This document shows, piece after piece, positions 55,401 through 64,000 of a stretch of 64,000 bases of DNA. Origin of the DNA: Strigamia acuminata (taxonomy: Eukaryota > Arthropoda > Chilopoda > Geophilomorpha > Linotaeniidae); assembly GCA_949358305.1 (NCBI GenBank), contig OX442315.1, positions 7,342,427 through 7,406,426 of the forward strand, in the 5' to 3' direction. Under the pieces are notes generated by a model that made no database searches, was not told where the DNA came from, and saw nothing but the letters and a program-made list of their open reading frames with translations. The translations under genes were made by a program, and so were the position numbers. Each line of letters opens with the position of its first letter. The stretch's first letter is position 1.

Positions 55401-56229
55401 TTTTGTACAAAAATGCAATTTTTCATGCACAAAACTTGATTTTTTGTACAAAAATGCATTTTTTCATGCACACAAAACTTAATTTTTGTACAAAAATGCA
55501 TTTTTCTATTCACAAAATTTGATTTTTGTAAAAATATGCATTTTTAACAGCAAAATAATGCAAAAACAACCTAAATTCTGATAAATGAGGAAATATTTCA
55601 ACACACACTTGCAAATATTTCACACTTCCACACTTCCCATCAGTAATTACTCAAACAAAATAGTTTTTCCCAGCCTGAAAATGACACCCAACAGCGCCCT
55701 GATCATTACACTGCAACCTAACCTGCTTTTTCCGACTACATAAACAAAATAACCAAAAATTTGCATAAATCAACACGATCCCACTTCTGTCAGCACCCAA
55801 ACTAGGTCAAATGTTAATTCCATTGATCCATGACCAAGAAACCACTTTTACTTTGAAAAAGAACAAAAAAAATTGTTTTTTTTTAATCAATTTAATGACA
55901 TAAAATGGTAAATTTTTTAGGCCTAAATAACAAGAGTCGGTCGCTATTGTTACTGTAACTCCCCTTGGGAAAGTGAACTGGTCCGCGCGCAGCTCCTTCT
56001 ATGAAGAAGTGGAATCATTAGTGCATGTGTTGGCAAATTGCATGGCTGCTGTTGCTGTTGTGGCCAGTCTGATGTGATTGCTGAGTGTTTGCAGTTAATT
56101 GCAGTGTTGGGCCATGGATTGGGTATCTGTGGCTTTCATGGGGGGGAATTTCTTCCAGGAAAAGGTGCCTGCTTATGGGAGTTTGAAGAAGGATTATAAG
56201 GAGTGAGTTGGTGTTTGAATTTGAATTTG

Positions 56230-56274
<45 letters not shown>

Positions 56275-59200
56275 GTTTGGGGTTTGGTGTCATTAGTGTT
56301 GATTTTTTGGAGGTTTCAGGTTTTGATTTGGATGGATTATTTAATTTGATCTGGGGTTTGGGGATTGGGTTTGGTTGGAAAATTTCGGTTGCAGATGGAT
56401 TTGAAAATCAGAATTTATGGTTTTTTGGATTTTTTTTTTGGTTGGGAATGGTCGATATTTTTGGATTCTTTTTTTAATGGCATTAAAATGACAAATGGCA
56501 TTAAAATGGCAAATGGCATTAAAAATTAATGAGATTAAATTAGTTAATGGGGTTTAAATAGCAAAAATTAAATTAGTTAATGGTGTAAATAGCAAAAATT
56601 GTTGAATGTAATGTTAAAAATTGCAAAATTGTTGAATGTAATATTAAAAATTGCAAAATTGTTGAATTTTATATTAAAAATTGCAAAATTTGATCAATTT
56701 AATGTTAAAAATTGTAAAAATGACATAATTTATGTCAAATTGCATCAATCTTCAAAATTAATGTTTAAAATTGCAAAAATCTCAAAATTAATGTTTAAAA
56801 TTGCAAAAATCTTGAAAATTAATGTTTAAAATTGCAAAAATCTTGAAAATTAATGTTTAAAATTGCAAAAATCTTGAAAATTAATGTTTAAAATTGCAAA
56901 AATCTTGAAAATTTATCTTCTAAAGTTGTAAAAATCTTCAAAATCAATGCTCAAAATTTCTAAAATCTTAAAAATTATTGTTCAAAATTTCTACAATGTT
57001 TAAAACTAATCTCCAAAATTGCAAAAATCTTCAAAATTAATTTCCATAATTGCAGAAACCTATTTAAAAAAAAAATTCTAACTAATTCCAAAACCAAAAC
57101 ACTAAAAACACAATATAAAAACATCCAAACACAAAATCTTTGCCAAACAATGAAGAAGAAGAAACCTCCACCATCAAATCCACTTAACAAATTCTCACTT
57201 CCACCAAACCCAGACAAAAACTGATGTAAACTTTAACTGATCCACGGGTCATGCAAAGTTTATCAGCAACTCCATCCAAACATGGGGTAATATTTTGTTA
57301 TCTCTCATGTCAGTTCCATGCCCTTTATTACAACAGAAAAAAAAGGAAGTGTTTAACCTCTTTAATTTCCTGCCACAAATCCAAAAAACAACAACAAAAA
57401 CAAACACTAAAATTTTCACCAAACTCTTATCACTGACTCACCTGTAACATTATATCTCTCAGGTATTTGGCCCCTTAACAACCTCCCATTGATGCCCCAC
57501 CTACCCCAGATGACCTTGCACTCAAGGATCCCCCTAAATTCTTTGCAAATCCTCTTAAAGAGGATGAGAAGTATCAAAAAATGAACAAAAACAAATGTTT
57601 TTCTTATAAAATGATATCGGATAGACCTAATTTGCTATTTTTACACATTTATCATGTCTTGTTTCAATATTAAAATCAGTATTTCGTTTAGTTTTGCTTG
57701 TGGTTGCTGCATTTGACACGGTTTGATAATTTTTTGTTCTAAATTACAGAGATAAAACTGTTGACAGAAGTGATATGCCTCTTTTGGGTGAAAAGGAATC
57801 TCCGGAGAAAGAAGACGAGGAATGGGAGTGGGGTAAAAAAGAAGATTCACCCAAGAAGTAAGTATAATGGCACACTCAGGACACAGGTTTTGGGCCTATA
57901 AATGCACAACGCAACCAGACTCGGATTGACTTTTTTATATAATAAAAAAATTAACGATTAGGGATGCACCGAATAGTAAAATTACAATACTGGATACCGT
58001 ATATTTGTAAATAGCGCACCCGTTCGCCATTAGAAAAAAAATATTTTGACCCAGCATCGGCCAGGCAGCCGATGCTGGGTTTTTTTAACGTATCGGCAAC
58101 GAAAAACACCTAAAACTGTGACAATTGAGACGTTTTCCATAGGTTTCGGTAATTTTCTGCCGAAACGTATGCAAAACGTGTCATTTGTCATCCTTTTTTG
58201 GCACATTTCAGGCCTCCAATTGTGTACTCGCGCGCAATTCGAGGCCCACGCGTTATTGGCAAAAATAAAATTTGCCCTGCGCGCAATTTGAGGTCCGCTG
58301 GCTATTAGAGGCCCGCGTAGTAATCGATAATATACGGTAGTTACTGAATATTAAAATCACCGAATACCGGATAGTTACCGAATACAGTCAAAACTCTTTA
58401 CAACGAATCGCAATATAACGAATACCAGTACCTAAAAATGGCTGGTTTGGTTGGCTGGCCATAGAACACCATGTTAAAAAATTTCGACATAACGAATTCT
58501 CGTTACAACGAATCTATTTTTCGGGTTCCTTGCAATTCGTTATAAAGAGTTTCGACTGTATTAATATTACCGAATACTGGATATAGCACCTAATATTAAA
58601 ATCATTGAATATCGGACGTTTACATCCAATTCTGTTTATACAAGGTCTTTTTTTTTCACGATTTTGATTTAGGCAGTGGCTATGTTCATGTCCGACGTGA
58701 AGTTATTATTTTAATGACGCGCTGTGATTGGTTGAGATTTATTGATGTCGGTTCGTTTCCACAATGCACGTTTTCTCAAAACGATGTTTACGAGGGTTTT
58801 ACAAAGGGGCCTAAGATCCTCCCAAACCTAACCTTATTCGTTTTTGCAACATAGACTGAACAGAGTATTTTCATCAATGTATCTCGGTGCATCTCTCTTA
58901 ACCAATCACAACGCGTCATGAAAATAATACGTTCAAGTTGTATATGAACGTAGCCATACTTTGTTTAATTTAACATAGTTCAGAAACGTAATTCAATTCT
59001 GCTTTTACACGATTTATGTTTATCGAACACCGAATACTGGATAGTTACCAAATATTAAATTTACCGAATACTGAATATCGTATTTTACCGATTGAGAGCC
59101 GGCCTCGAATTGTAGCCCCCCTTGAATTGTATCCGCGGCTGAGACACCAAGAATATCGTATTTTTTGCAAAAGTACGGTATTGTTTCCGTATTTCACCCC

Positions 59201-62200
59201 ACGAACGATGAACCGTACATTTGTTCGTGACGTTCAGACTTTGTTGGTTACATTAAACAAATGTAACGAATGAAAAACCGAAATTGTAATCGCTGACAAA
59301 AATGGCAGTTTTGAATAAGAGCCGCAGCTCTTTATTGATAAAATACAGTACTCGATATTTATCGAACATTAAAATTATAGAATACCGATTACCGGATATT
59401 TAGCGAATGTTAAAGTCACCGAATTCTGAATAGCAAATCATTTGAAAATGAAATCGTGCTTTAAGTTTTTGTGCGTATAAGTTGAGAAGTCCAGGACCTT
59501 GAGGTCTTGATGGTCCTGGGCAACGTGGTTTTGGTTTGTATTTCAAGGGCGAAATAACAATCAAGTAATGTGATATATTGTATTTTTGATGTCATAATCA
59601 ACATAAACAGACGTGAAACGTCATAATTGGCAATTGGGATGTTTTACAGATTTTTTTTTTAAAAATTAAAGTCGAACCGCGATATAACGAATTTTTTGTT
59701 ACAACGAATACTTTAAAATGGCTTAGTTGGATGTTAACAAATTTTGACATAACAGAACTGATTTTTCGGGCCTTTTGCGATTCGTTACAAAGAGGCTCGA
59801 CTGTATACGTGGGATCGCGGACAAATTTGTGAAACATGTTGTGCTTGCTGTTACTACTGCTACCGGTATAGATTTTTAACAAAAGAAAGTATTGACCAGA
59901 CAAACTAGACAATTTGTGCGCACCAGAGCGACACATTGAATACTTAATGAGGTAATGACACAAACCAGGACGCTTAAATTAATAACAATCTCAAAATAGC
60001 TGAAATTATCAAGGTTGTGGATACAATTATGCAAATGTGTGAATCACACCGAGTGACCAGAATATCTGATTAGTAATTTCTCTTATTTTAATGGTTGTTG
60101 AACAATAACTTAAGAAAATTCTATATTTTTTAATTACCCAACATTTACCATGCAACTTATTGCATAAGTGAAATTTCTTCAACACTTGCTTATTGTCTGC
60201 CAACTAAACCAACTTAAAACTCATAAATATTTATAAAATGTGTTAATCTAATTAATTGATTTGAATTTTGACTTCCTTCTTAAGGTAATTGCTTACACTT
60301 GATGAATTTAAAACAAAAGTGTACTGTGCCTTATACAATTGGCCTTGACAAAATTCAGGCACCGTAGTTCGTAATGGCTATTGATAGGGAAACGTATCCT
60401 GGTTCACATTTTCTGCTTGCAAGGCAGTTTTCTCAGATATAAAGTGTCTATATTGTCGCATTTAGGTTATGTTGGAAAAAGGGTCACATAACTGAATGTG
60501 GGAGTCGCGAATTTTGTTTTGATTTGTATATTGTATGTCACAAATAAGAGTCGCCGTATTGTCGCAGAAATACAGCAGGCGCATTCAATAACTTTTCATT
60601 TAAATTTTAGTTTCCAAACGAATTTGTAGACAAAATGTTTTAGTTCTGAATAAACGATTGTTTAACTGCCAAATTTGATCTGGAATTCCAAATCAAGTTC
60701 CAAGTCATCACCCCGCTGCGCATATGGATATTTTTTTCAAGGTTTTTCTTCCCTCGCTTTTTTCAATAGTTTTTAGTCTTAATATGTTGATTACTTCAAA
60801 AAAAATTAAGAACTGCTGCAAAATTGTACTTAGATCTCCGATCGTCGCGATCGATCTGACAGAAATCCAAGATGGCAGTCAAAATGTGCGATTTGAACGA
60901 GAAAACTTGTTACACTGAGATTTAAACGACTTATTTAGGCCGTTTATTTTCAGCCCGTTTAAACGGGTTTAAGCAACCGTTAATGAGTTTTTGAATGCAC
61001 CTATACTCCAAACCGATACGACGTGGTCCTAACTCCGATTGGTTGAGTCGTCTCACAAAAAAGTAGCCCATAACACCAGAATTGTAATCTGACTAGGAAA
61101 AACAACCAATAAAAAACTAAACCTTTGTTTACCTGCCAAGAGAAACCAACAAACTATGCTAACATTGTTTGATTGATTAAAAGGAGGAAAAGCTTATTTT
61201 AGCAAATAAAATAAATATTTTATTACCAAATAAATAAAATCCATCATTCTAATCACGTTTTACACTGGAATTCATTGAAAATAAACAGAACTACTTTTCT
61301 GCCTAGTCTACAGTTAGGCGTAATCTGGCTCAACCAATAGGGATCTCCATCATTTTAGCGACGCTCATTTTAGCGAAAAAGTCCCATTTTAGCGAACATG
61401 TCATTTTAGCGACACAAAAACCTAGGTTTAATTTCTAAGAAGGGCTAACAAGGGGGAGCTGCGCTTCCCTTGACCCCCCCGCGAACCTAACCTTACTGGT
61501 TTTTTGATGAAAACCACTTTTTTTATCGTGTAGCGTCGCTAAAACCTTGGTTTTTGTGTCGCTAAAATGACATGTTCGCTAAAATGACGCTAACCGACCA
61601 ATAGGAGTTAAGACCACGTTGTTTGGGGTTATAGTATTCTTTTCATATTTAACATCAAACGATAAATGTAAGCTTCGTTTGTTTCATTCACGCTTCGTTC
61701 GTTAAATTAAACAAATGTAACAAACGAAAAACAAATTGTAGTTGCTGATAAAACCACGGCTCTTATTCGATGAAATACGGTACCTATGTTTCCTGGGCTC
61801 GCGTAAAAATTTCTCGGTAGAAAAGGGTCGTGAATGGAAAAAGTTTAAGAAGCATTGAGTGGAATGCCATGTTAACTCTCTATTTATTTACACCCAAGGG
61901 CAAATCATTTTAAATGGACTAGAAGTGAAGGTTCTGCAATATATTTATGCATTTGCTGGTACCGCCGTTGGTAGAAGCCGCTTCATAATAGTTTGACTTT
62001 TGACTTGATTAAGACTAGTTAAAGGGCAACTGCTGTTGTGAATGATAGCACTTATTTGCATCGGTGACTTGTAATCTGCAGATAAGAGAGTTAAGCATTA
62101 ACTTAGATGATAGTGATTTATTAATAGCTGCGTTCAATATTGAAGCTTGAAGTGACTTTACTTGCAAAACGCATCAATATTGAATGCAGCCATTGCCACT

Positions 62201-63405
62201 AAAGGACATTTAACCCTTCCAACCCTAAGATGGGTTTCTTTGTGACACCATTTGTAAAAAATCATTATTTTTATGTGAAATAATTTTTTTTTAAATATGA
62301 TTTCTGGTTTCATAACACTAGAGAAAATAGCAATTCAGAAATTTTTCTATTGCAATGATTTATAAAAATAAAAACGAAAAAGCACACGCAGCTTTAAAAT
62401 GCCAAGGTGTTTTTCGCCATTTCACTTTCAATAAACATAGCACTAAATATCTTTTTTTTTTGGCACATTTTTTTTTATTGATTGTCTACAATAGAAATTA
62501 TTATTTATAGCATTCCGGATCGGTTCATCCCCCATTTTTGTGTAAAATCACTGCCAAATTTATTTTTTTAGGAAAATTATAAACTTGTTAATTTTAAACG
62601 AATTCAAAGGACAAAATACATGGATTAAAAAATTGGTTTGATTCTAGATGCAGCGTAAATAAATTATTACAAAAAAACTGATTATTCCATACAAATGGCG
62701 CGCACCTTATATTAGTAATTAGTAGAGACCGGATAAATGCATAAATCCATGGAATATATTTATATTTAATATAAAGCTAATATCTGCTTTTAGTGCGTTG
62801 TTCAGCGTTGTTGTGTTGTTGCGAAATAACGCATGCGGTATCTTTAGAATAACGCGTTGCGTTATCGTAAAAAAAAAATAATGCTCTGCGTTGTTTTGTA
62901 AACGTGCACAAGCCTAGTAACTGGTTATTTCGAAAAGTAAATGAAAATAGGCCAACCAACTTCAAGGTTATTTAGCAGCTGAGTATAACCCCATGAACTA
63001 GATTTCACTATGTGTCACAAATTATATAATAAAAGAGAAAAGCGGCTGTAATTTGTCACAAGTCATTCTCCACTGCACCGATTAAACGTGAATGCAGCAG
63101 TTTGAGATTTGCTTAATCTCATGATTAATTGTACTTGCAGATCAAATGAAAAAGACCAATGGGAGCATGAGGATTGGGGTCAAGGGGATACCTGGATCAA
63201 CAGCAAAGAAGAAAAAGGATCAAGTTCACCGAAAAAAGAGAAGAAAAGCAGCAAAAGTAGCTCAAAAAGTAAAAGCAAAGGACAGGATCTTTTAATTGAT
63301 TTTGACGACAGTTCTGACAAGAGAAACAATCATTGGGATAAAGAGTGGGATGACGATGCATGGGCCATTTTGAATGATTCAAAACCAAGTGATAAGAAAG
63401 ATTAG
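49495..63405 (+). CDS. ARFGAP1: ARFGAP1, ADP-ribosylation factor GTPase-activating protein 1 (465 aa, 11 exons)
   Basis: Exons: 49495-49554, 49649-49758, 50911-51082, 51755-51909, 51987-52064, 52835-53006, 53091-53156, 53273-53332, 54581-54732, 57750-57857, 63141-63405; all GT/AG with matching phases. Stimulates GTP hydrolysis on Arf1 at the Golgi during COPI cycling. It starts [10 protein letters not shown] like vertebrate ARFGAP1. The ArfGAP zinc finger is Cys22, Cys25, Cys42, Cys45, with the arginine finger Arg50 ([11 protein letters not shown]). ALPS1-like curvature sensor at about 220-256 ([14 protein letters not shown]) and ALPS2-like at 292-310 ([12 protein letters not shown]). The C-terminus is acidic/Trp-rich ([17 protein letters not shown]) and ends KPSDKKD. 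Introns 9 (3.0 kb) and 10 (5.3 kb) are repeat-rich. AATAAA at 63501. Confidence 0.95.
50140..50192 (-). pseudogene. tRNA-Lys-derived fragment
   Basis: On minus, CCCGAATATCTCAGTCGGTA then GAGCATTAGACT matches the 5' half and A box of animal tRNA-Lys. The anticodon region is degenerate and the 3' half is absent. Either a tRNA pseudogene or the head of a SINE. Within ARFGAP1 intron 2. Confidence 0.55.
51290..51640. repeat. degenerate tandem repeat in ARFGAP1 intron 3
   Basis: Irregular copies of GCGATTTTATAGCTAAATTTA, about 20-22 bp. Confidence 0.85.
52080..52300. repeat. tandem repeat in ARFGAP1 intron 5
   Basis: About ten copies of a 19-20-bp unit TTTTATGGCTAAAAATGTCG. Confidence 0.9.
54880..55530. 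repeat. 40-bp tandem repeat in ARFGAP1 intron 9
   Basis: About 15 copies of a unit built on TTTTATACAAAAAGGCATTT and TCATGCATAAAATTTGAT; the unit sequence shifts gradually towards the 3' end. Stop-poor minus-strand frames here are not genes. Confidence 0.92.
56232..56273. repeat. T42 homopolymer
   Basis: Uninterrupted run of T in intron 9, adjoining a GAATTT microsatellite. Confidence 0.95.
56590..57060. repeat. tandem repeat in ARFGAP1 intron 9
   Basis: Copies of ATGTTTAAAATTGCAAAAAT with CTTGAAAATTA, about 31 bp, degenerate at both ends. Confidence 0.9.
57997..58337. mobile_element. pogo-type MITE (341 bp)
   Basis: Ends CCGTATATT in inverted orientation, flanked by TA on both sides. Internal blocks AATAGCGCACCCG and CTATTAGAGGCCCGCG also occur beside the transposase at 4727-4800, which ties this MITE to that transposon family. 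In ARFGAP1 intron 10. Confidence 0.82.
58385..58558. mobile_element. TA-flanked MITE with CAGTCGAAACTC ends (174 bp)
   Basis: Inverted termini CAGTCRAAACTCTTTAYAAC of about 29 bp, TA on each side. Interior CGACATAACGAATT. Same family at 59671-59803 and at the right window edge. Confidence 0.85.
58677..58955. mobile_element. MITE with about 60-bp inverted repeats
   Basis: GGCTATGTTCATGT... on the left pairs with ...ATATGAACGTAGCC on the right, and the pairing continues through ATGACGCGCTGTGATTGGTT over about 60 bp. No ORF. Confidence 0.75.
59671..59803. mobile_element. MITE, second copy of the CAGTCGAA family (133 bp)
   Basis: GTCGAACCGCGATATAACGA on the left and the complement of CAGTCGAGCCTCTTTGTAAC on the right. 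Same internal order as the 58385 copy, more diverged. Confidence 0.75.
59804..61340. other. ARFGAP1 intron 10, no feature resolved
   Basis: AT-rich intronic sequence. Short open frames show no recognisable protein. No RNA gene seen. Confidence 0.6.
61351..61605. mobile_element. foldback element with TTTTAGCGA-rich arms
   Basis: Left arm about 61384-61425 (CATTTTAGCGAACATGTC, ATTTTAGCGACACAAAAACC) is the near-perfect complement of 61545-61600. Each arm itself repeats CATTTTAGCGA. No ORF. Confidence 0.75.
61610..63140. other. ARFGAP1 intron 10, distal part
   Basis: AT-rich. Contains small imperfect repeats (for example AACGCGTTGCGTT near 62850). No gene seen up to the last exon. Confidence 0.6.
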
Positions 63406-63919
63406 AAATTGATTGATTGATTGATCGATTGATATTTTGGACACTTTCTAAGGGATGGGATGAAATCAGCTTTTCTTATTTTGTTTTCTTTTTTTTTTTT
63501 AATAAAAATATTTATGTAAATGTATGGTTTGATCAACATGTAATAAAACAACTTGTGATTAGTTGTGTTGAGAAAGTTGAAATAAAAACATTTGATTGAT
63601 CGAAACGAGACCAAGAAAATGTGCTGTAACAAATGCTTCCTGGATGGAGTGAGGCTTGCAAAAATGTACTTTTGGACAATAAAATGGACCTTATATTGTT
63701 GTAAGGTGAAAAGTGAAGTTGGAAATTGATAAACAAGAGATTAATAAAAGCTGAGTGTGTTCAAAGATTAGTTAAAGGGGGCACCACTTAACTTCACAAG
63801 GGATGGGTTTATACTATTTATTGGTTCTAGTAGGGGACCTCTGTATTCCAAAAAAAATACTCCGTAACAGATTTGTTGGTTCTTACTTTTTAGGTCCCTA
63901 AATTTTATAATTGATTTTA

Positions 63920-64000
63920 CAGTCGAAACTCCTTATAACAAATCGCAAGGGACCCAAAAAATAGGGTTGTTATAATGTTAGTTTGTTGTAACGACTCGGG
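63920..64000. mobile_element. MITE of the CAGTCGAA family, cut by window edge
   Basis: TA followed by CAGTCGAAACTCCTTATAAC and the family interior; continues beyond the window. Downstream of ARFGAP1. Confidence 0.7.

Noticed and set aside
56018-56293. 91-codon minus-strand ORF beginning with a poly-Lys run
   Set aside because: The poly-Lys is the T42 tract read backwards; no other support.
62777-62965. Small ORFs in ARFGAP1 intron 10
   Set aside because: Short, AT-rich, no conserved motif; expected by chance.

Overview
The window is nuclear DNA of an invertebrate animal, most likely an arthropod. It holds a spliced ARFGAP1 gene (11 exons), a spliced stand-alone RNase H1, Ty3/gypsy and BEL/Pao retroelements, pogo-, hAT-, Tc1/mariner- and Mutator-type DNA elements, C2H2 zinc-finger genes and AT-rich introns full of simple repeats. 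The species cannot be named from sequence alone.

Layout. 1-2613: two minisatellites (21-bp then 19-bp units) ending in a C19 tract; long open frames across them are artefacts. 2734-18995 and 35350-45183: a cluster of single-exon leucine-rich-repeat (LRR) genes on both strands. Six are intact (2734-4023, 9432-10745, 11194-12489, 36044-37246, 40014-41315, 43894-45183) and about ten are truncated, frameshifted, transposon-split or chimeric. All six intact proteins begin with a BC-box-like motif (LxxxCxxx[hydrophobic]) followed about 20 residues later by a Cul2-box-like motif (PxxFxxx[IV]). This is the VHL-box layout of Cullin-2/Elongin-BC substrate receptors such as ZYG11 and LRR-1. 18378-20940 and 36044-38690 are paralogous blocks (LRR gene plus C2H2 zinc-finger gene), and a 13.5-kb Ty3/gypsy element (20970-34485) sits inside the first block only.

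The Ty3/gypsy element has 996-bp LTRs that look identical, a tRNA-Pro-type primer site, Gag, Pol in the -1 frame after two tandem A-AAA-AAC heptamers, an in-frame stop in the integrase core, three tandem bulged hairpins after Pol, and a large GC-rich third ORF with no recognised homology. The third ORF is probably made from a spliced RNA (exon 29689-29781 joined to 30583-33450).

45615-48491 holds an RNase H1 gene and a decayed copy of it, with a Mutator-type element between them (9-bp target duplication, empty site visible at 35258). 49495-63405 is ARFGAP1, whose introns carry many tandem repeats and MITEs.

Most unusual signals: (i) an array of five consecutive hairpins with unrelated, self-complementary stems and one shared cap, present twice (5848-6054 and 41899-42111, inverted) next to a pogo-like transposase; (ii) the spliced, unrecognised third ORF of the retrotransposon; (iii) the local expansion of putative VHL-box LRR receptors. 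Filled and empty site pairs inside the window order several insertions after the duplications.
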